This document shows, in pieces, positions 15,919 through 26,300 of a DNA stretch of 27,707 bases. Under the pieces are notes generated by a model. That model ran no database searches. It worked only from the letters and a program-made list of their open reading frames with translations, and was not told the DNA's origin. Positions within the stretch are counted from its first letter, which is position 1. Every line of letters begins with the position of its first letter. Position numbers and translations under genes: made by a program. The DNA is taken from NCBI GenBank assembly GCA_018066005.1, contig JAGHSG010000053.1:1-27707 (forward strand). Direction: 5' to 3'. The DNA comes from Bacteroidales bacterium (GTDB taxonomy: Bacteria > Bacteroidota > Bacteroidia > Bacteroidales > Paludibacteraceae).

Positions 15919-15953
15919 GTATATTATATAGCGTACGCACACGTATAATATAC
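15919..15953. repeat. Inverted repeat around a GCGTACGC palindrome
   Basis: In the 82-bp gap between the two paralogous secreted-protein genes, GTATATTATA (15919-15928) and TATAATATAC (15944-15953) are perfect inverted copies. They flank the 8-bp palindrome GCGTACGC (15931-15938). No T-tract follows, so it is not a standard terminator. It could be an RNA-processing or stability element, or an operator. Confidence 0.55.
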
Positions 15954-15985
15954 TAATTAAGGTCTTACGAAACATTTTCTATATC

Positions 15986-18900
15986 ATGAAACGAATTCTG
16001 ATTGCATTATCTCTTCTGTGTGGGTTGGCATTTACCACCCGCGCAGAAGAACAATGGGATTATAATATCCCTGCCGGTACAACACTCTATCTGGACGTAA
16101 CCCAATACTGGTGTTGTATGGAGTCGTATTTGATTTATACCTACGACGGTTGGTATGCCGTGATGACCCCCGTCCCCGGCAAACATGGTTTGTATCAATA
16201 TACCTTGCACACCACCATCAACAACCCGGATATTCGTTTCATGGCTTGTGCCACCACGGTAGCCCCGGGTGTGTATAGCGGTTGGCCCGGTAACTTGTAT
16301 GTCTATAAGAACGATAACGGCATCCCCGCTTGCGATCCGCGGGGCGGCAAAGTGTATGCCATCATCACCAGCCAAGATAAAGACAATTCAAAAGGTCGCT
16401 GGGACACCAAACCCACAGACGCCACCGGACAGGACGTACAACTGACCGAGGTAATGGCTATCCCTGCCAATACGGACTGTGTAGATAAGACTTTTGACAT
16501 GGATATTACCGCCAAGTGGACCGGCATGGCTTGTAAGATAGGTATTGAAAGCACCCTGTTGAAGAAGAATATCGTTCGTAACAACATCCAAAGTCCTTAT
16601 ACCTATACCATTCCCGGATTAGATGGTACAATGGGTACACAATCGATTACCATCAAACTATTGGAATCCGACGGTGTTACGGTAGTAGATCAAAAAATCA
16701 TCACCGTTACCCCACCCGATTTGGAGCATTGCGGTACAAAGCACGAACAGCAGAATGTCTGCTTGGATGATTTCCCCATTACCCTGCAAACATCCATCAC
16801 GGGCGATGAGTATGAGTGGAGTCACGATGCCACTAATCACACCGACCACGCTACGTTTACCACCACTACGGCAGGTACAACACAGATTCTTGCTAAGGTA
16901 TATAAACCCCACTTGGACGCCTCCGATAACCTGATGTTCAATGCTGACTTTGAGCAAGAGTTGAATTATGGAGAAGTGCCTCCCGGAATGGAGTCTGACT
17001 ATACTCAGATACCCACTTTTGACCCCGAAGATGTGTATGCAAGCGGTGGTTATGGCGGTTGGAGCGGTGTGTATATGATTTCGCATAATGCCCAATATAC
17101 ATGGCGCAATTTCTTGAATTTAGATGCCCATGGAGGTAAATACTTCGCCTTGTTCGATGCCAATGAATCCGGTGATGCTTGGCGTGCAACATCTGCCAAG
17201 AACCCTGCTCTGAAAGTGGAAGCCGGTGAGCGGTATAAATTCTCCTGCTGGGCTGTTAATATCAACGATGCCGCCTACGGTGACGATGGTCACCCTGCCA
17301 AGTTGCAGTTCTATATTGCGTACGATGGCAACCCCAAAGTTAAATTGGGAGACGTATTCCCGCTGGATGGCAAACATGATTGGGTATATTACGAAGCACC
17401 CCTTTGGACGGCTCCCGTAACGACATCCAATGTAACGATTTCCGTAACGGATGAAGAATCGTATTACGGTGGCGGTAACGACTTCGGTTTGGATGATATT
17501 ATGTTCCAAAAAATCACTTCGGAGAAATTGGTTCTTGCCTATACCGATACATTTGACATCAAAGCCCTTGACTGCTCGCAGTTCTATGATACCATTTGCT
17601 TGGGCGAGATATACGACAAGGATAATTTCTATTACGAGACCAAGCCCGAAGATGGCGGTAAAGAAGTACAAGTAACGAGCAAGACCGGTGAGTTTATCCT
17701 TAACTTGTTTGTTATTCAGCCGGCTGAGGTTACCCTGACTGCCCCCGAAGCCATTTGTAATTTCCAAGGAGGTACCATAGGTGTGGCCTATTCCGTTGTG
17801 AAAGGCGAACCTGTTTCTTATACCGTTGCCTTCTCTGACCCCTCTATTCCGGCTCAACCGAAGACCGCATGGACCGCAGACTCCTTATATATAAAGGTTA
17901 ACAAGTTTATTGCAGAAGGCGATATAACCGCTACGGTGACTGTCATGGATAAATCCGGTCGTTGTTCTCAAGATGCCACCGTCACCCTTTCTTTCTTGGC
18001 TTGCAATGTTCTTCGCGACACCATCTGTCCGGGTGATATATATGATAAAGATACATTAGGAACGCATTTCCACTATGACTCCAAACCGGCAGATGCAGGT
18101 ACTATCGTTCCTTTGATTGAAGGGAATGACCGCCTCTATCTGTATGTGATTCAACCTATTCAAGTATCTCTTAATGCCCCCACGGCTATCTGTAACTTTG
18201 CCGGAGGCACCATTCAGGTTCCCTATACACAACTGAAAGGTGAACCGCTGTCTTATACGGTGACTTTCTCCGCCGATTCCATTCCGGAGCAGGCAGTTAC
18301 CTCATGGACCAAGGATGAACTCAGCATAAACATTCCTAAAGCCATTAGCAAGGGGCAGATAACGGCTACCCTGACTATCAACGAGCAATTCCAACGTTGT
18401 CCTTCCACAACAGATGTCAGATTATCATTTGTGGAGTGCAAAACGCTGAAAGATACAGCATGCCAAAACGAGCCGTTTGATGACGGTCAGTTCCATAGTG
18501 CATGTACCACTCCCGGTATTGAGAAACTGGTCAGTGGATATGACACCATGTACCTCAATGTCATTGAGCAAATCAAAATAGGTATAGATTGTCCGCCACG
18601 CTCGGTATGTGGCGAACCGCGCGACTTGACTTTGGATGCTACCTTCCAAAAGCAGGCAGGCGTACCCTACTCTTATACCATCACCTATTCCGCACCGGAA
18701 ATGAAACCCGTAGAAGAGACTCGCTGGTCGTCTTCACCGATTAAGATTCTCGTTCCTGCAGCATTGGTTGATCATCCTGTAACAGCCACGCTGACGGTGT
18801 ATGACCAAATCAAACGCTGTCCTCAGACATTCACTTTTACCGTATTGGTTAGTTTGAATGCAGGTGTTCCTATTTACCGCAAATGGGATAATGTGCTCTT

Positions 18901-19237
18901 CGTTAGCAACGAGAAAGATGAGTTTATTGCTTACCAATGGTATCGCGATAACCAGCCGATTTCGGGTGCTACCGAGCAAGCCCTATACACAGGCGTGGAC
19001 AAGATGCAGGGGGATAATCATAGTTATTCGGTGATTGTAACCCGCTTGGATGGTTCCACCGTTCAATCTTGCGAGTTCTTCTTTGAACAGACAACTCCCA
19101 GTGCGCCCCTTAATCCGGGTGACCGCAAAGCGGTACAAGCCAGAAAAGTTATTTACCAAGTCGGTCCTGCCATGCAGATTATTGAAACGACCTACGAAGA
19201 CGGTACCACTGACATTCAGAAAGTTATTGCCTTATGA
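15986..19237 (+). CDS. Large secreted surface protein with three tandem Cys-containing repeats
   Basis: A 1083-residue exported protein (signal peptide 1-20, ending TRA) with the architecture of the 648-residue protein before it: IPAGTTLYLDVTQYWCCMES at the mature N-terminus, a Cys-containing Ig-like region, and a jelly-roll-like module from LMFNADFEQ (about 314) to GGNDFGLDDIMFQ (about 507). Between that module and the final YQWYRDNQPISGATEQ Ig-like module, three repeats of about 145 residues are inserted (about 530-958). They are marked by YDTICLGEIYD, LRDTICPGDIYD and LKDTACQNEPFD at their starts and by ITATVTV, ITATLTI and VTATLTV near their ends. The C-terminal tail (KVIYQVGPAMQ, TTYEDGTT) matches that of the shorter protein. 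No catalytic motif is evident. The stop overlaps the next gene by ATGA (19234-19237). Confidence 0.82.
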   Translation: MKRILIALSLLCGLAFTTRAEEQWDYNIPAGTTLYLDVTQYWCCMESYLIYTYDGWYAVMTPVPGKHGLYQYTLHTTINNPDIRFMACATTVAPGVYSGWPGNLYVYKNDNGIPACDPRGGKVYAIITSQDKDNSKGRWDTKPTDATGQDVQLTEVMAIPANTDCVDKTFDMDITAKWTGMACKIGIESTLLKKNIVRNNIQSPYTYTIPGLDGTMGTQSITIKLLESDGVTVVDQKIITVTPPDLEHCGTKHEQQNVCLDDFPITLQTSITGDEYEWSHDATNHTDHATFTTTTAGTTQILAKVYKPHLDASDNLMFNADFEQELNYGEVPPGMESDYTQIPTFDPEDVYASGGYGGWSGVYMISHNAQYTWRNFLNLDAHGGKYFALFDANESGDAWRATSAKNPALKVEAGERYKFSCWAVNINDAAYGDDGHPAKLQFYIAYDGNPKVKLGDVFPLDGKHDWVYYEAPLWTAPVTTSNVTISVTDEESYYGGGNDFGLDDIMFQKITSEKLVLAYTDTFDIKALDCSQFYDTICLGEIYDKDNFYYETKPEDGGKEVQVTSKTGEFILNLFVIQPAEVTLTAPEAICNFQGGTIGVAYSVVKGEPVSYTVAFSDPSIPAQPKTAWTADSLYIKVNKFIAEGDITATVTVMDKSGRCSQDATVTLSFLACNVLRDTICPGDIYDKDTLGTHFHYDSKPADAGTIVPLIEGNDRLYLYVIQPIQVSLNAPTAICNFAGGTIQVPYTQLKGEPLSYTVTFSADSIPEQAVTSWTKDELSINIPKAISKGQITATLTINEQFQRCPSTTDVRLSFVECKTLKDTACQNEPFDDGQFHSACTTPGIEKLVSGYDTMYLNVIEQIKIGIDCPPRSVCGEPRDLTLDATFQKQAGVPYSYTITYSAPEMKPVEETRWSSSPIKILVPAALVDHPVTATLTVYDQIKRCPQTFTFTVLVSLNAGVPIYRKWDNVLFVSNEKDEFIAYQWYRDNQPISGATEQALYTGVDKMQGDNHSYSVIVTRLDGSTVQSCEFFFEQTTPSAPLNPGDRKAVQARKVIYQVGPAMQIIETTYEDGTTDIQKVIAL
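17573..18859 (+). repeat. Three tandem ~145-residue coding repeats
   Basis: Inside the 1083-residue protein, three related units begin near 17573, 18004 and 18439. Each opens with a D-T-[IA]-C core and a YD/FD a few residues later, contains [IP]xAxCN or a similar Cys segment mid-way, and ends in a beta-rich ITATxTV-like strand pair followed by RCP or RCS. The third unit is the most diverged. The shorter paralogue lacks all three. Confidence 0.75.
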
Positions 19238-20196
19238 AGAAAATAGTTATTCTTGTCTCAGCTCTTTTGTCGTTGATTACAGCGGCAAATGCCAGTCATT
19301 GGAAAACTTACAACGGCACCAGTTCACATTTTGAATTGACTGTTGGTGGTGGCTATACCGCATTGGGCTATCAATTTGATAATAACGTCCTTCCTACTTC
19401 TATGACGGTAAAAAATACCGGTTCATGGACGGTGAAAGGACATATTGGGTACCAATTCTTCTTCCTCAAATGGATGGGTATAGGCGTAGGTGCTAATTTC
19501 CAACGTTATGGTGGTGCCGCTCAATTGGACGGCAGCATGGTCTGGAATAAAGTGACCGATACGGATGGTGAGATGTATAATCACACCTTATCCCTGACTA
19601 AATGGAAACAGAAGGACCAGATATGGATGGTTGAGATACCGGTATCTCTATGCTTTGCCATCCCTGTCAATAACGTCTTCTTGACCCTTGAAGCAGGCGG
19701 GATGTACGGCATACCCGTTATTCACAACTACAAAGGTGACGGTACAACTCGGCACACCGGTTACTATGAGCCGTGGCATTTGCCGTTACATGACCAGCCG
19801 GATCACGGTTTCTATACCGAGAAAGGGTTCCACCCCGATGGAGATATTAAGACGAAGAGCGGCTTTGCCGTCTTCGGTAAGATAGGTGCTGCTATCCCCA
19901 TGACAGACCACTTGCAACTGCTTGTTCAAGCGTACGGACATTATTATCTATCCTCTATCGTCAAAACAAGTAATGACCAAGCATTCGGTTTCCGTAATGA
20001 CCGTGCAGGCATGCAGGAAGCACACTATTTCATGGAGGATTATAGCAGTTTATCTACGACCGGTCTTATCAAGAAAGATCCCAAACCATGGAATATAGGT
20101 GTAGAAATTGGTATTCGTCTTGTCTTCCCGCACCGCAGTACGCACTGCAACTGCCAATGGTGGGATAGCGGTCAGAATGTAGATTGGGCTAAGTAA
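19234..20196 (+). CDS. Outer-membrane beta-barrel protein, related to the barrel of the STN-OmpA protein
   Basis: A 320-residue exported protein (signal peptide 1-20, ending ANA) made almost wholly of amphipathic strands: FELTVGGGYTALGYQF, GHIGYQFFFLKWMGIGVGAN and further ones. It is a relative of the barrel part of the 629-residue protein at the start of the operon. Compare WMVEIPVSLCFAIPV and AGGMYGIPVI here with MVNVPISIQCQYPL and GVKIGIPVI there, and KIGAAIPMTDHLQLLV with DLGVAIPLTNQIDLMV. It lacks the STN and OmpA domains. Its ATG overlaps the stop of the 1083-residue secreted protein, which suggests the two are made in fixed ratio. A role in export, retention or display of that protein is inferred only. 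It ends with an odd Cys/Trp-rich tail (CNCQWWDSG). Confidence 0.82.
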   Translation: MKKIVILVSALLSLITAANASHWKTYNGTSSHFELTVGGGYTALGYQFDNNVLPTSMTVKNTGSWTVKGHIGYQFFFLKWMGIGVGANFQRYGGAAQLDGSMVWNKVTDTDGEMYNHTLSLTKWKQKDQIWMVEIPVSLCFAIPVNNVFLTLEAGGMYGIPVIHNYKGDGTTRHTGYYEPWHLPLHDQPDHGFYTEKGFHPDGDIKTKSGFAVFGKIGAAIPMTDHLQLLVQAYGHYYLSSIVKTSNDQAFGFRNDRAGMQEAHYFMEDYSSLSTTGLIKKDPKPWNIGVEIGIRLVFPHRSTHCNCQWWDSGQNVDWAK

Positions 20197-20210
20197 CCTG
20201 CAATCTGTTT

Positions 20211-20250
20211 CTGTTACCTGCAACCTGTTACCTGTAACCTGCAACCTAAC
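20211..20250. repeat. Short tandem repeat before the terminator
   Basis: CTGTTACCTGCAAC (20211-20224) is repeated as CTGTTACCTGTAAC (20225-20238), then partly as CTGCAACCTAAC (20239-20250). A degenerate earlier copy (CTGCAATCTGTTT) begins at 20198. It lies between the last codon of the surface operon and its terminator, and has no obvious function. Confidence 0.65.
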
Positions 20251-20253
20251 AAC

Positions 20254-20285
20254 AAGCCCCAAATTCCTCGCGGAATTTGGGGCTT
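20254..20285. terminator. Strong intrinsic terminator between convergent genes
   Basis: A perfect 14-bp stem (AAGCCCCAAATTCC, 20254-20267, with GGAATTTGGGGCTT, 20272-20285) closes a TCGC loop. On the plus strand it runs into TTTATTA, ending the surface operon. On the minus strand it is followed by a T-containing stretch, so it may act in both directions for the giant gene as well. Confidence 0.9.
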
Positions 20286-20292
20286 TATTATG

Positions 20293-20330
20293 CAAAGATG
20301 CACCCTCTTATTGGAGGTTATGCATCTTTG
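20293..20330 (-). terminator. Hairpin overlapping the stop codon of the giant gene
   Basis: CAAAGATGCA (20293-20302) and TGCATCTTTG (20321-20330) are perfect inverted copies, with an inner CCTC/GAGG pairing (20304-20307 with 20314-20317). On the minus strand this hairpin includes the last codons and the stop of the 2436-residue gene and is followed by CATAATAAAG, with few T bases. It is more likely an mRNA 3'-end stabiliser or accessory to the strong terminator just beyond it. Confidence 0.5.
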
Positions 20331-23300
20331 TACCTACTGCGTTGTACCATACACCGTCTTGGACAATCATCAGATGTCCGTGGATGATGTACTTGCCATC
20401 AATGGAAGGTACAACTTCTTCCGAATTCTGACTGCCTTGTTTAGCTGCAATACGGCGGATATAGAAGCGGTCGTTCTCTTCGCTCTTGCCGGCTTCGAAA
20501 CTATACGTAGCACCATTCTGCAATGCCGTATAGGTATCAGTCAGTTGGTCATACAGATACAGGTCGGTAGCATCCACATTGGAGATGGTGAAGGTATAAG
20601 GCAGACCCTTCATGCCCTTGAATGCCAATGGTACATTCTCCCAGTCATTCAAGGCGGCCACAGCCATATTACCATCTACGGTCTGAACACTAAGACTGAC
20701 TTTGGTGTCATGACCTTGCATCTTTCTACCGTCCCAACCTTGGTCAAAGCCTTCTGTAAATGCCTCACCTTCCAACATATCCACAGCATCAGCCCAATAA
20801 GCATTCTCCACCATCAGGTGTAAGGTGCGAATACCATCTTCAGCAGCTGCTCTACGCGGAGCGCGTGCGCTCTCGGTACTCAAATTATAATTAACGTCAT
20901 AAATCAGTTTCTTATAATCAAGCGAGAGATTGGTGGGGGATGTTGTATTGACTTGACCCTGACGGCGTACGAAGAAGCCCTGCATAGACGGAATGACTTG
21001 CAATGCGTCGCTCAGATAAGGAGCGGCATGAACGGGGATAGCGTTGTACTGACCATTCAATTTGGCTTGACCGGTCAACGACTCATTACCCTGCTGGTTA
21101 CGCGCCTCTTTGAATGTTCCGGTGTTCATGATGTAAACGGTAGCGTCAGCGTCTTCAAAGTCGCTATTCTCCAAATCAGCAATACGGATAGGAGCGGTCC
21201 ATGAGTTAGCGACAAAACAGAACATCGGATACTCACCTTGGTTGTTCAGGGGCAGACCGACATTTCTGGTTTGCGGGTCGCACAACAGGCCTTTATAGGT
21301 ATAGGTTGTCTTCTCCTGTTGTGTCAAGCATATACCGTTGAACTGCGGTAGCGAATAAGTAGCATTACCTGTCCTCTCCTCCCAGTTACCACCTACTACC
21401 ATGTTCGGCGTATCGCCCCATGTGTAGTACTGTGCATTAGGAGCTGTGTACCACGTAGCAGGTTTGGTATTATCCTTCAGCGGCATACCGATGTACTGCC
21501 ACGTTGGTCTGTCTTTGTCGCCATCAAAAGCACGGCAGTAGAACTGTACCTCAGCAGGAACATTCGTATTCAGCTCGCTCATGACAAAGGTTCCCGTACC
21601 GTTCTCATTCGATTGAATCAATATATCACCATCGGTGGCATTAGTCAATGTACCTACTATGGTCAAGGCGCCTGTCGGCAATACGGTGATATCGTAGCCA
21701 TCTGCCACGGTGAAGGTCAGATAATACGTCCTTGCCGATGTAATATCCACTTGGCAGGGAGCAGCAATCGTTGCGCTGTCTGTCTCATTGGGCAGACGGT
21801 TATAATCCGGCCACCAGTTCAGCGGGGCAGACCAAACGCCTGTACCATTGTTATCATCAAAGGTCAGATAATCAGGATGTGCTTTGATAATGTATGTCAA
21901 AACGGCACTCTTGAAGCAGCCTACTTCTTCCAATTCAACGGTAATCGTTGCCTCGCCTAATTCGGCAATCACTTGAACATGACCATTATTATCTACTGTA
22001 GCTACCGTCTCATCCGAAGAGGTGTACGTAATGGTCTTGTTGATAGAATGCAACTCATCCGAACGCTCTGCTGCGTAGGTATAAGTAGCACCTTTCTTGG
22101 TCGTGATCACGGCATCCGGTGTCTGCCCTACCCATCTCAAAGCAGTTTGAATCTCTGCTTCAGTAGCCGCAGCGCAACTTGCCATTGCTACGATTTGCTC
22201 ATCCGTACAAGCCTTATAGGTCTCAGCCTCTGCATTGGCTGCCTGCATGGTTATATCGCCTGTGGCTGTACCTAATAGTGTTATCTTGACAGTGGTCGTA
22301 TTACCGGATGTCGTCGGTGCTTCAGCCACCACATCTGTACCGGTAATAGTCAGCGTGGGAGCACCCGTTACGGCTGTAGCGGAAATCTCGTACCAACCAC
22401 CGGCATAGAGCGGTTTAGTCAGACCTGCCTGTCCGTCAATAGTCCACGTTACCTCAGGACACTCCTTCATCTTAATGACATAAGACAAGGTGTCACCCTT
22501 GAAGCAGCCGGCATCTTCCAGAATAGCCATAATTGTGGTTTCCCCACTCTCTTCTTCATTCACCGTTACTACACCCGTAGTAGCATCTACAGTAGCCACG
22601 GTGGTGTTGGTGGATTCGTAATGAATGTCTTTGTTGATAGAATGGATAGCATCCGTACGCTCAATGGTGTACGTATAAGTTGCAGCCGGATTAGCATAGA
22701 TGATGGCTTCCGGTGCCGTACCTACCCAAGCGGCAGTAGTCATCAACTCAGCCGGAGTGGTGGCAGGACAGTCGGATATATTGAACAGCAACGAATCCGG
22801 ACACAGGATATAGGAGCCAACCTCTTTATTCTCGGCACGCAGTTTGATTTCACCGCTTGCTGTAGCGGACAAAGTAACCTTAATAGTGGTTACATCACCC
22901 ATTGTAATGGTGTCGCTTAAGGTTATACCATTACCGGTAATATCAAATTTAGTCGGTGCTCCGGCATCGGTGGTGCAACCTAATATATACCAACCGCCGG
23001 CATACATAACGGCAGGTTGTGAAGCGGTAATCTTATTGCCGTCTATATACCATGTATAATAAGGACATTCGGTGGTAATCTGCACCTCATAACTGATAGA
23101 TGCGCCCTTGAAGCAACCTATATCTTCCAGCGTAGCGGTAATGATGGCTTTACCCTTATCACCATTGATAGTAACTTTACCGGTGGTAGCATCCACGGTA
23201 GCAAAGTTAGCGTCACCGTCCGTTACTTCGCACGAATAGGTAACGACGCTATTATACGAATGAATACCATCGTTGTTGTCACGCTGTGCCGTAAAGGTCA

Positions 23301-26300
23301 GTTCTTGTCCCTGCTCTACTTCAATAGGACTAACGGGAGCCGTGCCTGTCCATATAACCTTGGTCTGCAACTCGGCAGGTGTCGGAGTAGGACAGTCAGC
23401 AATGGTAATCATGGTATCCTTCGGACACACTTTATAGGTAGCATTGGCGAAGTTCTCGGCAGAGAATGTGATGTCACCTGTAGCCGTAGCGTCCAGATAA
23501 ATCTTGAATGTAGTTACATCACCTGTCGTAATGGGTGTACCTATCATAGACACGCCTGTACCGCTGACACTTATCTTGCTCTCATCGGGGGCACCGGCTT
23601 GTGTGGTGCAACCTATCTCGTACCAACCGCCTGCATACATAGGTTTATCGGCTTGACCGTCAATAGTCCATGTGTATTCAGGACAAACACGAATGATACG
23701 AACTACATAACTCAACTCAGCACCATCAAAGCAACCAACGCCTTCCAAAGAAGCCGTAATCGTGGCTTCACCTTCGTCGCCAACAATAGTAACTTGACCC
23801 GTTGTAGGATCTACGGTAGCAAAGGATGGGTTATTGGATTCGTATGTAATCTTTTCATTGATGGAATGGAGTGTATCCTTTCTTTCAATAGTATAGGTAT
23901 ACGTACCGCCCTTCGTAACATCTACGGTATCGGCAGGTGCAGTACCTTTCCATTTAACTTCGGTAGCAAAGGTTACAACAGGTTTGGTGATGGTGTAGCC
24001 CTTGTAATAGAACACAGGACTACCTGTCTCACCGGCCGTCTTACCACATACCATACGCGGTTTAGGAATATTCGGATTACTGAACAAACCGGATGCCTCC
24101 CAGTTACGTACGTGCAATGTATAAGCGGTGTGATTGGTCTTAAACTCGGCATCCGTACCGGTAAAGCCATTGGCGCAAACAATAGCGGTATCATTGTTGT
24201 ACTCATACAATACCCATTTATAATCTTTCTTGGCATTATCCGATGTAGGCAGGGTGCTATTCAACAATGCTTCTGCATATTCCCAATCACCACCTTGATT
24301 ACCATGCACAGAACCACGATAAACATACTTCAGCGTCTTCACGTTCTGCATGTAGAACACATTTTGTCCTGCAATCTGTTCGCCGGTTGGAATGATATAC
24401 CATTGGTCTAAACCATCGCTATGTTCAATATCCGCCTCCAGCACGCCTTCATTATCACGCAGGAAGACAGGTGCGCCATCATGAATCCAATATTGTGGCC
24501 ACTCCTCTCCGGGTTTGTTATAGTTGAACCACTCAATCTTGCGGCTCTCTACACCCGAAGTAGTACACTCGCTGATAGTCAGTTTCTGTACATCCGAGCA
24601 ACTCAATCCTGCACCTGTAGTCAGTGAAGCAGTGAAAGTAATATCCGTTTTCGGTTGTGCCTCGCCGGTCAGAATCACTTTAATGGTTGTGGTGTTGCCG
24701 GTCTTGGAAACAGCTTCGGTCTTAACTCCCGTTCCTGAAACAGTGATTTCCGGCGCACCATCTTCGGTGGTACAACTTACCAAGTACCAACCACCCGGGT
24801 ACATCTTGTCTTTCTCCCAATCGGCAGCCGTGCCATCGGTCATCCATGTGAATTCAGGGCAGCCTTTGACATGAATTTCGTATGTCTTATCGGCACCGTC
24901 AAAGCAGCCTGCATCTTCCAATGTAGCGGTGATAGTGGTTGTTCCGGGACCCTTGACAATCACTTTGCCATTTGCATCCACGGTAGCCACCTCTTCGTTG
25001 GAAGAAGTATATGTAATGGCAGCATTGATTGAATGCACTTCGTCGGTACGTTTGATAGCGTATGTCATCTCATCGCCTATGGACGCCTCTACTTTGGCTT
25101 CGGGAGCCGTGCCATTCCAATCCACGGTTGTGGTGAAATGTGTTTCCGGACACTGACTGACTGTTACGGATTGTTCATCTTTACAATCCAATCCGCTAGC
25201 CTTAAAGGTGGCTTTGAAAGCCATATCACCTGTAGCCGTACCGGACAGAATAACCTTCATCGTGGTGGTGTTATCTTTCTTTGTTGCCGTCTCGGTCGTT
25301 ACACCGGTGCCGGTAACGGTAATCGTGGGCGCACCATCTTCACTGGTACAACTTACCATATACCAACCACCCGGGTACATCTTGGTTTCCAGACCTTCGG
25401 TACCATCTATAGCCCATGTGAAGTCCGAGCAACCTTTTACTTTAACTTGATACGTAATCGTGTCACCATCAAAGCAACCCACATCTTCCAGTTTAGCGGT
25501 GATAGTCACCGTACCGCTTGCCACAGCTGTAACCGTACCGGTGGTAGCGTCCACGGTAGCGATGCTTGGGTCAGAAGAAGTATAAGTAAAGGTTTGGTTT
25601 ATCGAATGAATAGCATCCGTGCGTTTGCCTGTATAAGTGCATGTACCGCCTGCTGATAATTCAACAGGTGATACAGGAGCCGTGCCGTTCCAACCTATGG
25701 TTGTTTGGATATGCTCAGGTGCCTCATAAACCTCTTTGAGTTGCCAGTTATTGGTGTTGTAGGGGTCATTTTCCATGCGCATCTCGCTACTACCCGAATA
25801 ATTAGTCAATTCACCTACTTTCATTTCGGGGTCACAAATGCGTAACTCATACTTAGGTTCGTTTCCGCCTTTGCAGTATTTATCTGCCCAACCGCGGTTA
25901 TGTAGTGCAAATGAGTTTTGCCAGTTACCTGTCCAACCGGCTACATTCATTAGGTAGATATACCGTTTGTCTCCTCCTTCACGGTGGAAGAACCACTTAT
26001 AGTCCGCTGTCATACCGTTTACGGCAGACGTCAGCGGCTCTGCAAAGTCTATATTGTCATTTTTAGTATCCTGTACGGGTCCACGATAGAGGTACTCACC
26101 TGTACCGACGTTGCGCAAATAAAACACATCGTTGCCATTTACTTGCTCACCGGTTGAAATAGGTTGCCACATGTCTGTTTTATCGGTCACGGCAGTTCCT
26201 AAGATAACCTTGCCATCGTCGGCAATTACATATTTGCCGTTGCCGTTAAACCCTTGCATCGTATATGCCAAGCCATTTTCGCAGTTACCAACAGGTATTT

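Noticed and set aside
23260..24411. Plus-strand 383-codon open frame
   Set aside because: It is the antisense of the giant gene's repeat modules; its Cys/Arg/Thr-rich translation only mirrors the sense codon pattern.
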